Shown here piece by piece: positions 12,967-22,896 of a DNA stretch of 64,000 nucleotides (positions within the stretch are counted from its first letter, which is position 1; each line of letters starts with the position of its first letter). This stretch comes from Fulvia fulva. Lineage: Eukaryota; Ascomycota; Dothideomycetes; Mycosphaerellales; Mycosphaerellaceae. Below the pieces are notes generated by a model. It did not search any database. It was not told the DNA's origin and saw only the letters and a list, made by a program, of their open reading frames with translations. The stretch is from contig NC_063019.1 in assembly GCF_020509005.1 (NCBI RefSeq), positions 1,054,001-1,118,000 on the forward strand. The letters are read 5' to 3'. The position numbers and the translations under genes were made by a program.

Positions 12967-14536
12967 TAAAGGTTAGATATACTAAGATGCCTAAGGTCGA
13001 TTAGCCTACTTAGTCTTAGCGTTCGGGTTAGTGTTATTACCGTAACTACCCGAAGCCGTATCCTTCTTATCGTCGTTACCCTTAGTAGTCTTCTTATTAC
13101 CTTAGGTCTTATTACCGTTACCCGTCTTACCGTACTTAAGGTCGAACCCCTTAAACTTGTCCTCGTAGTTATATAGCGTAGATACGACTTGCTTAAGGGT
13201 CATATTAACTATGTCCTCGTTTATAATACGGTTATCGTAGCGCGAGTTTAACTTATAGAGTAGGAAGTCCTTCTCGAGTTTCTTTTCCTCCGCGCCGTTA
13301 TCTAGATTAATAATATCGGCGTTCTTACGGAAAGATAGGTAGAAGTTACTCAACTTCTCCTTATTACCCTACTATAGACTATTAAGCTTAGTTATAGCAT
13401 TAGTATAGGCATTATAGGTACCGTAGCGCTAGGCTAGATCTTCTATTATCTTATCTATAGAAGCGTACTAAGTAGTCGTCCTCTCCGTAGACTTAGTAAA
13501 ACTAGGGATCTTTAAGTCGATATAGGTCTATATACCGTTCTTTAACTAGCTCTAGACGTTCTAAATAGAGTCCTTTACGGTACGGTACTTAGAGGCTTAG
13601 AGCCTAGCTTTAGTAGTACGCTACTACTCTTAGAACTTAATATCGTCGCTCTTTAGATCGAACTTAGTAGGGGCCTTTAGCTCGTAAGAGGACTTGATAC
13701 TAGTAGTTATATCGGCGTCGTAAGTCGTATATACGGAGATAGGGTTACTATCTAAGTCGGTACTTAGGCGATTCTTCTTACCCTTACGACTACCGTCCTT
13801 ACGGCTATTCTTACGGCCCTTATTACCGTCGTCCTCGTCGTCTAATATGTCCGATAAATCCGGGTTACTTTTCTCCTTTATAGGCTTGTCCGGCTTCTTC
13901 TTATTAGGCTTACCTCTATTCTACCGACGCTCTAGTAACTCTTTAGACTCGGTTCGCTAAGGTAGTAGGTCTTACTTTTCCTTAGACCGGCTACGGTCCT
14001 TCTCTTACTTCTTAAGCTTAGTAACACGCTTCTCGGCTACTACGAGCTTAGTCTCGGTCTCTACTAGCTTGCTCTCCGCTACCTTATACTACGTACAATA
14101 TACCTTCTTTATATCCTTAGCCCTCGTAAGCTCGTCTAGGTCGATAACGATAGTATTATCGCGCTTAGCGATCTCCTCCTTTAGTCGCGTAACCTCCTCT
14201 TCTAGGGACTATCTAGTCGCCTATTCCGTATCGATTATATCCTCGAGTCGGTCTATCTAGTCCTTAGTATCTTACGCCTTACGGAGGTTAATACGGTTAT
14301 CTATATCGAGCGTAGTATTAAGCTTATACGTACGTCGGTAATCGGACTCGATATTATAGAGGATCTTATAGATCTACTAGGAATAGTTATTGACCGTCTT
14401 CTTAAACTTATCTATATTTAACCCGTTTAACGAGTCGAAGGCTTCCTAGAAGTTATCGATAGTAACTCTCCTCTTTCTCGGTACCTTAGTACCCTTATCT
14501 TCTATCTTATCCTCGATAAACTCCGCCCTATATAGG
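12967..14536 (-). pseudogene. RIP-degraded retrotransposon gag-like frame, 3' part
   Basis: Minus-strand translation gives a gag-like protein with TAG stops. A long charged, coiled-coil-like segment lies at about 14450-13900, a Lys/Arg/Asp-rich low-complexity linker at about 13920-13770, and a capsid-like helical domain at about 13600-13130. The only open piece is 13353-13102 (83 residues), which resembles the C-terminal capsid helices of LTR-element Gag. A Gly/Asn/Lys-rich tail follows, ending near 13000. Its upstream parts are at 15299-15851, 22148-22369 and 28671-28890. Assignment to Gag rests on pattern only. Confidence 0.6.
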
Positions 14537-15298
14537 TCAGCTCTAGGGGAGAGGATCAGTAGCTAGCTAAGGGAAGAAGCAATAGTCTCTAGCTAAAAGG
14601 ATAGTAGGACTCCTCTAGAAGACTAAATAGATAAGAACCCTATAGAGGCTAGGAACCCTAAAGGCACTCTAACAGTTTAGTAGCCATAACTACCTACTAT
14701 ACTTAGACCTAACTAGGTCAGAAGTAAGTATAGTAATACAAATCCGCTCTAAATATATCGGAGTTAGGGTATACCTATATTAGAGAAAAGTCCTAGGTAT
14801 CGAAGACAAGAGTTGCCTATACGGCTACCTGTCCTAGAATGTCGAACATAGACTTCTAGTTTGCAAAGAATAGAGTATAGGGAGAGGTGAATAGAGGGCA
14901 AGGGCAAGGAATAGAAACTTCTAAGCCATAATTAGTAATAAGGGAGACCTCTAGAGAATTATAAGGTAGATTATCTACTAAGGATTTTTAGAGCAGTTCT
15001 CTCTTACTAGGGAAACAGAGAGATAGATTGAGGAGAGAAAGAAGGAGGAGGAGAGCAGGAAGAGGGCGATAACTCTAGGGTTATAGACAAGGTAGTCAGA
15101 GGCTAACTACTATAATACTAGTACACCCTAATAGAAGGAAAACTAAGAACTTATAGCAAGGAAGCTATTAGAGAAGGAGAGGATGTTTTTACCTAGGAAC
15201 AGGTTTCCTACCTTATATAGCAACATATATAGACATAAACCCGTATAGGCCGGAGGGCACTATAACGGGTAAATAAATTATCTATCTATCTATATAGG
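14537..15298. mobile_element. Unclassified insertion with 9-bp flanking repeat and TATC-repeat end
   Basis: This roughly 760-bp block interrupts the gag-like frame. CTATATAGG occurs at both edges (14528-14536 and 15290-15298), and removing one copy with the insert restores the frame. Its composition differs from its surroundings: very few CpG and some surviving CpA. The right end is a short TATC repeat, and I see no terminal inverted repeats. It could be the end of a non-LTR element or a long solo LTR; I cannot decide. Confidence 0.5.
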
Positions 15299-15851
15299 TT
15301 AGCTAAGTTTAGATCTATCTCGACCTCCTCTTCCTTAATCGCCTTAAGTTAGTCGAATACCTTCTTATACTACTTACGGTACTAGTTATTCTCGTCGAGG
15401 AGCTTATCTACGATATCCTCTTTACGTCCTTAAGTCTACGTCGCCGGGTTCGCGCTATTATTATCGGGCGGATTAGGTAGTAGGGTAAAGAAGGATGATC
15501 TATTAAGAGACGCGCGATAAACGCGTCTATTAGTGTTCTCTATACTTACGCCTAGTATGCCGGTACCGGTCTGTCTCGCTATTACTACTATATTAGCTAT
15601 TACCTACTTTAAGGTACGACTTAGCGAGTACGATACCTAATCTTAGTACTTCCTCGTATACTATTACGGTTCTCTATAATCTCCCGAATATAGCTTCTCG
15701 TGTCTCTCTATACGTTAGTAATAATCTATTCGAAGTATTATAAGTAGGTATAAGTACGTAGTCGGGTAAGGTACAAGTCGAATAGATATTCTATCTAAGA
15801 GAGGCGCGGAGGGCGCGAGAGTTATATACGGGCGCTAAACCGCTAGTCGGA
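15299..15851 (-). pseudogene. RIP-degraded gag-like frame, middle part
   Basis: The minus-strand frame continues with TAG stops from the D1 insertion site toward 15299 and joins the 3' part across the insert at 14537-15298. It encodes a Ser/Arg/Tyr-rich stretch and then an acidic, lysine-rich segment. The target duplication TCGGA at 15847-15851 marks the D1 edge. Confidence 0.5.
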
Positions 15852-16371
15852 TGTCAGGGCGAGAGCCTGGCCTGTGAGATGCAAGGGTGAAAGCGAGAAT
15901 GCAGGTGCGAAGTGCAGATGCAAAAGGGTATGGTATGATTGCTACACAAAACAAAAGACGAAGGAAGCAAGAGAGGCCTGGGGAAGGCCAGATATTTATA
16001 CGCGACCCTCGCGAGTGCGTGTCCCCGCATCAACAGGGCTAACCCGTGCGAAGCCGCGCTCAGCAGCTTTGCTCAAAACCTTATTCCAACCTGCCCTACG
16101 TTCCGAGTCTTCCACGTGCTTCTTCCAGGGTCCAGCGCAGTCGCGGGTGCTCGCGGGAGTGCCGTGAGTCACACAGTCACGAGCCGAAGTGAATCTGTCA
16201 AGGTTTGGTAGAGGGGTGAATTTGGAGGGCTGGGTCCCGTAGTGAATGTTGCGGGGCATGTGATTCTTGGTGCTCACACACCAAGCTGGACTGTTACTTC
16301 TTGACGACTTCTGAGCACTCTAAGGCTCTTCTGTCCCCACCTTCTGTACTCTCTGTGGGGAGACCATGACA
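15852..16371 (-). repeat. 3' LTR of D1
   Basis: This 520-bp LTR matches both D2 LTRs except for one base in the GACGAAGGAAGC stretch (D2 has GAAGAAAGC). It includes the last codons of the pol frame, because pol ends at 16320 inside the LTR. Confidence 0.93.
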
Positions 16372-19300
16372 GTAGCCCCCCCGAACAAAGCTGAGTTCCT
16401 ACGAAGCCGTAGTAGTTCCACATATCGAGGATGTTCAGCTTCAGTACCAGGCCTAGGCCTGATGTCATGGTCGATACACCATTGGTAAGCCCCGTCGAAA
16501 AGCTCAGATTCGAAGAGCCTGCCGATGTTGACTTCTGGGCCGTCTGCGCGGGCGTGGTATTCTTCGATTGCTTGACGATTGAAGATGATATGTTGGATAG
16601 GTTCCCATGAGGTATCCCACTCAGGGCAACCTTGCCATTCGACTTCATACTTGATCGGCGGTAGTCCTTCAACGTCGTTGGGCTCTACGCGGATTCCCCG
16701 GATCTTGCGGACGGCATAGTCGTCAGAAGGTAGGTTAACAGGCTCGTCGACTTCTACTTCATCGGGAGGACCTGGCATGTCTTGGTTTTGGTTCGGGAAT
16801 GGGTCCTCAGCCGACGGCCGAAGGCGTACGGGATGGAAGACGTCGTGGATCTTTATGTTCGCAGGAAGAGCTAGACGGTAGGCGTGTGAACTGATACGCT
16901 CGGTGATCTCAAAAGGACCTAGGTTCTTCCAGTTCAGCTTCTTGGAGGGGCGGTCTGTCTTGATGTTCTTGGAGTTGAGGTAGACCATATCGCCTACTTG
17001 GTAGTCGGGAGCTGGCTGGCGACGACGATTGGCTTGATCCTCGTAGATTGCTTGTGCGTACACCATCTCGTCGTGAACTTCTTCATGGATCTGTGAGAGC
17101 ATAGTAGCGAACTCGTCTGCTGCTTGCTCGTTTGCGTCTTCGGTAGGCGGGAGAGGTTCTTCTGGTTCCATGCCTGTACGAGGGTGGTAACCTCTCGTAG
17201 TATAGAAGGGAGAGTAGCCAGTAGTCTCCGAGTCCCAGTTACGAGTAGCGAACTCCACCGCAGGGATATGCTGAGGCCAATCCTTCTGGTGGTAGTCGAC
17301 GAAGCAACGAAGGACCTGCTCGAGGATAGCGTTCGTAATTTCGGTCTGGCCGTCGGTCTGTGGCTGAAAACTGGTCGAGAGGTTATGCTTGATGCCTAGG
17401 ATAGCACACAGACGCTTCCAGAAGTGCGAGATGAACTGGGTGCCTCTGTCAGAGGTGATGCTATCCGGGAGGCCTTGAAAGCGCCAGACGAATTCGTAGA
17501 ACAAGCGAGCAGTCTCCTTTGCGGTCATGCTCCAGCACGGGATCATGTACCGGTCCTTGGAGTGACGGTCCACGATCACTAGAAGGGCCTTTGCTTTCAC
17601 GCCGCTGAAGGTCTTGCCGTGAGGAAGATCGGTGATAAAGTCCATAGTGATGTGCTTCCACGGACGATCAGGAGCCGGGAGAGGGTGCAAGAGACCGTGG
17701 GGACGGTGGCGGTTAGCTTTGGCTCTTCGGCAAGCAGCGCAGTTCAGCACGTAGCGGCGGACGTCCTTCCAGGAATGCGGCCACCAGTAATACCTAGCGA
17801 GGAGCTTGTGGGTCTTGGCTACGCCTGGGTGACCCCCAGAGGCGGAGTCGTGGATGATTTGAAGAATCTCAGCTCGGATATTAGAGCCTTCGGGCTGCGG
17901 TACGTAAAGCTTCTTACGGAAGTAGACGACACCTCCCTGGAGCTCGCACTCGGACAGCGAGAAGCCCGGGAATGTCCTCGCGCCAGATTCAAGGGCCTGA
18001 ACTAACTCTTGGGCGTCTATGTCGGCATCGTACGCTGTTCGTACTCGTGCCATGATGCCTTCGGGCTGCTCCTCATTATCAAACCCCTCAAAGTCTGATT
18101 CGGATGAGCCGTCGGTCGTTACTGAGCCCTCTTCATCGTCGTTCAAGTCCTCAGCGTCCGAGGCGTATTCTTCAGGCTCGGATTCATCGTCACTCTCGTC
18201 AAGGTAGGCAGGAGCGAGCACGAGAGTAGCAAAGGAAGCGGCGAGCGTAGGCTGGCCGTTCGATAGGTACTCTCGAAGCTCGGAAGAGAGGTTGTGCTCT
18301 TTGATGACTTGTTGCCCTGCGATTTGCCGGCCCCCTCTTCGATCAACTGGAGAGTCACCAGGGCGGCGGGTAAGGGCGTCGGCCATCGAGTTGGCCTTGC
18401 CGGGCGTGTACGAGATCACGAAGTTGAACCGGGAGAGGAACTCGCTCCAGCGGGCCTGGCGACGATTGAGCAGCTTGCTCTTCATAAAGTAGACGAGGTT
18501 CTTATGGTCGGAGCTTACTTGGACGGGCATAGCAGAGCCTTCGAGCTCGGGGCGCCACTCTTCGAAAGCTTTGACGATGGCGAGAAGCTCCTTGTCGTAG
18601 ATCTCGTAGTTACACTCCGTGGCGGTCATCTTCTTGGAGAGGAAGGCGACAGGTAACCAGGGGGATTCAGGCGAGCGGCGTTGTAGCAGGACACCGCCCA
18701 CCACGCCGTCGGATGCGTCGGTCTCTACACGGGTCTCCAGTTCGAAATCGAAGTGCCGTAGAAGCGGGTTCTCAACAAACTTCGCTTTGAGCAAGTCAAA
18801 AGCCTCCTGGCATTCGTCGGTCCAGGCGAACTTCTCACCCTTGCGCGTGAGCTTCGTCAAAGGGCGTACCACGCCCGAAAATGCGTGGATGAAGCGGCGG
18901 TAGAAGTTGGCAAAGCCTAGGAAACCCTGGACCTCTTTGACGTTCGTAGGAGCATCCCATTCGACGATAGCGTCGATCTTCTCTTGGTCCATCTTGATGC
19001 CGTCTGCGGTAATGATCAAACCAAGGAACTTGACTTCGGTCTTCTCAAACTCGCACTTGTCGATGTCGAGCTGCAAGCCGGCGTCTGCGAGCTTCTGAAG
19101 GACCTTACAGACGTGCTCGCGGTGCTCCTCCTTGGTCTCGCTGTAGACTAGGATGTCGTCGATGTAGGCAGTGCAGAACTGATCGAGGAACTCCTGAAGG
19201 ATGTCGTTAATGAAGTTCTGGAAGGTACTAGGCCCGTTACAAACGCCGAAGGGCATAACGAGCGACTCGAACAGCCCGTAGCGAGTACGGAAGGCTGTGA

Positions 19301-20435
19301 GATACTCGTGTCCTTCTGCCATTCGTAACTTGTTGAACGCAGCGATGACATCGAGCTTGGTGAAGTACTTGGCCTTAGAGAGGCGCTCGAGCGTCTCCTG
19401 AATCAACGGTATTGGGTAGCGGTTCTTCTTTGTAACAGCGTTCAAGCCTCGGTAGTCTACGCAGAAGCGTAGACCACCGCCGGGCTTCTTGACGAACATG
19501 ACGGGACTGCCAGCGCTGGAACGGCTCGCTCGAATGAACCCCTTCTTTAGGTTCTCTTCGAGGTATCTCTTGAGGACGATAAGCTCTTCTCGGGACATGG
19601 AATATAACGGTCCGAACGGTGTCTCTGCACCTTCTTCTAGCTCAATCTTGTGGTCGTGAGGGCGATGAGGAGGTAGCTCGTCTGCGGCTTTAGCATCGAA
19701 TACGTGGAGGATGTGGTGTGCCCAAGGAGGGACCTTCGTAGCAGGGTCGGTAGGTGTACGCTTCTTGTCGAGCTTCTCGAGGGCGATGTCGATATCGCGG
19801 AGAGAGGCGGCGAAGACTTGAGCTTTGGGCTGCTTAGCAGCAGTGGTGAAGGCAGCGGCGTTCACCTGGAAGATCTTGGTATACTCAGGACCGCGCTGAG
19901 GCGGCGGAGAAGGCGGAGGTGCCGGAGGAACTTCTGGAGGGAAGCTGACAGTAAGGGAAGTCCAGTCGATGATAGGTCGGTGTCGTCTGAACCAGGGGAG
20001 GCCGAGGATAAACTTCTGATGCGGTAGGGACGTAAGGAAGCTGGTGATCGACATACGCTTGCCTCCGAGGGTGATTGACGTGTGTACAACATGAGTAATC
20101 TTACCAGTGGTAGTCTCCGTGCCGTCAAAGAGTTCAAGGGTGCGAGGGTACTTCAGTTCCTGGGGTTCGAGGTTGAGAGAGGTCGCGAGTTTATAGTCCA
20201 TAAAAGACTCGCCTAGTGCGCCAGTGTCCATGAGAGTGAGATTGGAAGAAGAGAGTTTCTTTGAGCCGATATTTACATTCGTGACGAACGGTTTGCAAGC
20301 GTGGTCCTTGCCCGTCTCGTCGTACAGGTCTAGCTGTGCTGTATTGATCCTCAACTTCTTTCCTCTCTTCACTTTCGGTAAACGTTGTTCTTGGTCTTCA
20401 TCGCGTCGATGAGGAAGACCTAGGCTTTTTCCTGC
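16320..20435 (-). CDS. pol: Pol polyprotein of D1 (protease-RT-RNase H-integrase-chromodomain)
   Basis: The open frame has no ATG of its own at the start. It begins at 20435 inside the gag end, in the -1 frame relative to gag, so expression probably needs a frameshift. Domain order and key residues match D2: protease DTG, RT YIDD, RNase H, HHCC zinc region, DDE integrase with D35E spacing, C-terminal chromodomain. It differs from D2 by one visible residue (Ser instead of Ala in the segment before the chromodomain). The last 17 codons lie inside the 3' LTR. It should process Gag-Pol, copy the RNA and insert the DNA, and the chromodomain probably steers insertion to methylated-histone chromatin. 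Confidence 0.92.
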   Translation of the reverse strand, partial: AGKSLGLPHRRDEDQEQRLPKVKRGKKLRINTAQLDLYDETGKDHACKPFVTNVNIGSKKLSSSNLTLMDTGALGESFMDYKLATSLNLEPQELKYPRTLELFDGTETTTGKITHVVHTSITLGGKRMSITSFLTSLPHQKFILGLPWFRRHRPIIDWTSLTVSFPPEVPPAPPPSPPPQRGPEYTKIFQVNAAAFTTAAKQPKAQVFAASLRDIDIALEKLDKKRTPTDPATKVPPWAHHILHVFDAKAADELPPHRPHDHKIELEEGAETPFGPLYSMSREELIVLKRYLEENLKKGFIRASRSSAGSPVMFVKKPGGGLRFCVDYRGLNAVTKKNRYPIPLIQETLERLSKAKYFTKLDVIAAFNKLRMAEGHEYLTAFRTRYGLFESLVMPFGVCNGPSTFQNFINDILQEFLDQFCTAYIDDILVYSETKEEHREHVCKVLQKLADAGLQLDIDKCEFEKTEVKFLGLIITADGIKMDQEKIDAIVEWDAPTNVKEVQGFLGFANFYRRFIHAFSGVVRPLTKLTRKGEKFAWTDECQEAFDLLKAKFVENPLLRHFDFELETRVETDASDGVVGGVLLQRRSPESPWLPVAFLSKKMTATECNYEIYDKELLAIVKAFEEWRPELEGSAMPVQVSSDHKNLVYFMKSKLLNRRQARWSEFLSRFNFVISYTPGKANSMADALTRRPGDSPVDRRGGRQIAGQQVIKEHNLSSELREYLSNGQPTLAASFATLVLAPAYLDESDDESEPEEYASDAEDLNDDEEGSVTTDGSSESDFEGFDNEEQPEGIMARVRTAYDADIDAQELVQALESGARTFPGFSLSECELQGGVVYFRKKLYVPQPEGSNIRAEILQIIHDSASGGHPGVAKTHKLLARYYWWPHSWKDVRRYVLNCAACRRAKANRHRPHGLLHPLPAPDRPWKHITMDFITDLPHGKTFSGVKAKALLVIVDRHSKDRYMIPCWSMTAKETARLFYEFVWRFQGLPDSITSDRGTQFISHFWKRLCAILGIKHNLSTSFQPQTDGQTEITNAILEQVLRCFVDYHQKDWPQHIPAVEFATRNWDSETTGYSPFYTTRGYHPRTGMEPEEPLPPTEDANEQAADEFATMLSQIHEEVHDEMVYAQAIYEDQANRRRQPAPDYQVGDMVYLNSKNIKTDRPSKKLNWKNLGPFEITERISSHAYRLALPANIKIHDVFHPVRLRPSAEDPFPNQNQDMPGPPDEVEVDEPVNLPSDDYAVRKIRGIRVEPNDVEGLPPIKYEVEWQGCPEWDTSWEPIQHIIFNRQAIEEYHARADGPEVNIGRLFESELFDGAYQWCIDHDIRPRPGTEAEHPRYVELLRLRRNSALFGGATVMVSPQRVQKVGTEEP

Positions 20436-21580
20436 TCAGCGGGAGCAGCAGGAGCAGGCTCGATAGCGCCGACAGCGCCGCGAACCGGGTTGCGGGCGTT
20501 ACGGGCAGCGAGCTGCGGACAGTTGGCTGCGATGTGGCCTGGACCGCCGCAGTAGGTGCAGAGTCCGGCCTGGCGACGGCGAAGCTTCTCTTCGGGAGTG
20601 AGCTTACCGTTGACGAGGCCCTGGACTCGAGGGACGGCGGCACCAGCGCTGAGATCCATAGCGTCACCTACAGAGACGGGAGGGAGAGCCGTAGGAGCGG
20701 CGGCGCCTAGTGGAGCAGCGAAGTGGCTTCCGGGACCACGAGGCTGACGACCTTGAGAACGGGAAGCGAGGAGAGAGGCGGTGTGTTTCATGTTGGAGTC
20801 GAGGCGCTGGCAGGTCTCGACGAGCTCACGGAAGCTTATAGCACCGACGTCCTTGTCCTCGAGGGCTCGAAGAAGCTCTGCTGACAAACCACGGCGGAGA
20901 GTGCTCTTCTTGGTCTCTTCGTTGTAGCCGGTGAACCCGATGTCGCGGTTGAAGGCCGCGAGGTACTCGGCGAAGCTCTTGTTCTTCTGGAGGAGGTTGT
21001 GGATGGCGTTCTGGGCGGTGGCTCTACGGTCTGGATCACCAAAGGCAGCACGGAGGTCCTGCATCAAGGTGAGGACGTCCGGGCAGCCGATAGTCTGCGT
21101 GGCGTTGTCGATGTAGTGTTGTACCTGAGCCGCGGCGTCTCCCCGAAGGAGGGAGAAGACGTACGTGACTTTGTCCTTCTCTTGCGGAAAGTGGTCGGCA
21201 TTAGCCAACAGCTTGATGGTGAGCTGTGTCTCAAATGCCTCAAACTTGCTCTTGTTGCCGTCGAACTCGTCTGGGTCGTTGACCTTCTTGGAGAAGTGCT
21301 GGCGGCGGTTGTCGTCGGCGTGCGGGGCGAGGTTCTGGAAGGTGTTCACAATACCTTGAAGGTATGTTGCTTGGTTGTTTGCTTGCTCGACCTGCTGGGC
21401 GGTCTCGCGGAAAGAGGAGACGGTGCGGTTGATGAGAGCGTAGGCGGTGTCGGGGTTGGCGTTTGCCCAGGCACCGAAGGCAGCGGCGTTCGAGAAGGGG
21501 ATGTCAGTCCACTCACTGAAGTGGAATGGAGTGTCTTGGTTGTCGAGGTTGACACCTCCATCGGTGGCGTGGTCACCCAT
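20420..21580 (-). CDS. gag: Gag polyprotein of D1
   Basis: This 386-residue frame is translationally identical to the D2 gag. I chose the ATG at 21580, just downstream of the primer-binding site; the frame stays open upstream into the LTR but that part should precede translation. A capsid-like helical region (about residues 60-270) is followed by a Pro/Ala-rich linker and one CCHC zinc knuckle (C-X2-C-X4-H-X4-C, about 341-354) for RNA binding. It ends with TAG at 20420-20422, overlapping the open pol frame by 16 nt. It would form the virus-like particle in the cytoplasm. No broken codons are seen. Confidence 0.92.
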   Translation of the reverse strand: MGDHATDGGVNLDNQDTPFHFSEWTDIPFSNAAAFGAWANANPDTAYALINRTVSSFRETAQQVEQANNQATYLQGIVNTFQNLAPHADDNRRQHFSKKVNDPDEFDGNKSKFEAFETQLTIKLLANADHFPQEKDKVTYVFSLLRGDAAAQVQHYIDNATQTIGCPDVLTLMQDLRAAFGDPDRRATAQNAIHNLLQKNKSFAEYLAAFNRDIGFTGYNEETKKSTLRRGLSAELLRALEDKDVGAISFRELVETCQRLDSNMKHTASLLASRSQGRQPRGPGSHFAAPLGAAAPTALPPVSVGDAMDLSAGAAVPRVQGLVNGKLTPEEKLRRRQAGLCTYCGGPGHIAANCPQLAARNARNPVRGAVGAIEPAPAAPAEQEKA

Positions 21581-21611
21581 GAGGATGACTCGAGTGGTTG
21601 ACGGTTTGTTG

Positions 21612-21620
21612 GTCTTTTGT
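21612..21620 (-). other. Primer-binding site of D1 (self-priming type)
   Basis: On the element strand, ACAAAAGAC begins two bases after the 5' LTR. It is complementary to GTCTTTTGT within the LTR, about 40 bases after the TATA box. This is the layout of self-primed Tf1-like elements. Confidence 0.6.
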
Positions 21621-21622
21621 GA

Positions 21623-22142
21623 TGTCAGGGCGAGAGCCTGGCCTGTGAGATGCAAGGGTGAAAGCGAGAATGCAGGTGCGAAGTGCAGATGCAAAAGGGT
21701 ATGGTATGATTGCTACACAAAACAAAAGACGAAGGAAGCAAGAGAGGCCTGGGGAAGGCCAGATATTTATACGCGACCCTCGCGAGTGCGTGTCCCCGCA
21801 TCAACAGGGCTAACCCGTGCGAAGCCGCGCTCAGCAGCTTTGCTCAAAACCTTATTCCAACCTGCCCTACGTTCCGAGTCTTCCACGTGCTTCTTCCAGG
21901 GTCCAGCGCAGTCGCGGGTGCTCGCGGGAGTGCCGTGAGTCACACAGTCACGAGCCGAAGTGAATCTGTCAAGGTTTGGTAGAGGGGTGAATTTGGAGGG
22001 CTGGGTCCCGTAGTGAATATTGCGGGGCATGTGATTCTTGGCGCTCACACACCAAGCTGGACTGTCACTTCTTGACGACTTCTGAGCACTCTGAGGCTCT
22101 TCTGTCCCCACCTTCTGTACTCTCTGTGGGGAGACCATGACA
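21623..22142 (-). repeat. 5' LTR of D1
   Basis: This is the 520-bp partner of 15852-16371. It carries four substitutions not found in the other three D-family LTRs, at 22019, 22042, 22066 and 22093, all near its 5' end. It should hold the promoter; the TATAAATA box corresponds to 21764-21771. Confidence 0.93.
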
Positions 22143-22374
22143 TTGGATTAGTTAGCGGGCGCGGGGTCTAGGTACGTACCCGCGGGTTTAAGTAAATATA
22201 CGCCGGTACGGTAATAACCGCGTAGGCTTTATAGACTTTTCTATATTTCTTCTATAGAAGTTTCTAGATTTCTTTCGTATCTCGTATATCTAGGATCTCC
22301 TAGTTATCCTCCTTAGATAGGTATATAGAGATAGTATATCTAGCTATACCGTTTGCCTTTAAAGTATTCTTAGG
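22143..22374 (-). pseudogene. Spacer between D1 and D2: RIP-degraded gag-like frame, upstream piece
   Basis: These 232 bases include the right D1 target duplication (22143-22147) and the left D2 one (22370-22374). The minus strand reads as one frame with only TAG stops. It joins in frame to 28670 and onward across D2, and to 15851 and downward across D1. So both elements inserted about 220 bp apart into the same old reading frame. Confidence 0.65.
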
Positions 22375-22894
22375 TGTCATGGTCTCCCCACAGAGAGTAC
22401 AGAAGGTGGGGACAGAAGAGCCTTAGAGTGCTCAGAAGTCGTCAAGAAGTAACAGTCCAGCTTGGTGTGTGAGCACCAAGAATCACATGCCCCGCAACAT
22501 TCACTACGGGACCCAGCCCTCCAAATTCACCCCTCTACCAAACCTTGACAGATTCACTTCGGCTCGTGACTGTGTGACTCACGGCACTCCCGCGAGCACC
22601 CGCGACTGCGCTGGACCCTGGAAGAAGCACGTGGAAGACTCGGAACGTAGGGCAGGTTGGAATAAGGTTTTGAGCAAAGCTGCTGAGCGCGGCTTCGCAC
22701 GGGTTAGCCCTGTTGATGCGGGGACACGCACTCGCGAGGGTCGCGTATAAATATCTGGCCTTCCCCAGGCCTCTCTTGCTTTCTTCGTCTTTTGTTTTGT
22801 GTAGCAATCATACCATACCCTTTTGCATCTGCACTTCGCACCTGCATTCTCGCTTTCACCCTTGCATCTCACAGGCCAGGCTCTCGCCCTGACA
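22375..22894 (+). repeat. 5' LTR of D2
   Basis: This is a 520-bp LTR, TGTCATGG...CCCTGACA. It contains a TATA box (22746-22753) and the GTCTTTTGT block (22787-22795) complementary to the primer-binding site. Confidence 0.95.
22746..22753 (+). promoter_or_regulatory. TATA box of the D2 5' LTR
   Basis: TATAAATA lies in the last third of the LTR, about 41 bases upstream of the block that would be the 5' end of the RNA if the element is self-primed. It divides the LTR into a plausible U3 (upstream) and R/U5 (downstream). Confidence 0.55.
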
Positions 22895-22896
22895 TC

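Larger units (their letters stand above)
15852..22142 (-). mobile_element. Chromodomain Ty3/gypsy element D1, intact, minus strand
   Basis: The element is 6291 bp with 520-bp LTRs (15852-16371 and 21623-22142), each TGTCA...TGACA. Flanks are TCGGA (15847-15851) and TTGGA (22143-22147), a target duplication with one C/T mismatch. Gag and pol frames are full length with no RIP. It is the same length as D2 and differs from it by only a few bases. One is a Ser/Ala change near the pol C-terminus; another is shared by both D1 LTRs. Age and activity cannot be proven from sequence, but nothing is visibly broken. Confidence 0.95.

Noticed and set aside
13102..14260. Short open frames read as host genes
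   Set aside because: They are fragments of the RIP-degraded gag-like frame or its complement; the flanking sequence continues the same frame through TAG stops.
20999..21601. 200-codon frame antisense to gag in D1, repeated in D2 at 22916-23518
   Set aside because: It mirrors gag exactly in both copies and has a Val/Gly-rich composition typical of antisense translation.
22469..22807. Several 90-163 codon frames inside the D-family LTRs
   Set aside because: They recur in every LTR copy on both strands and cross promoter and leader sequence; no ATG context or domain supports them.
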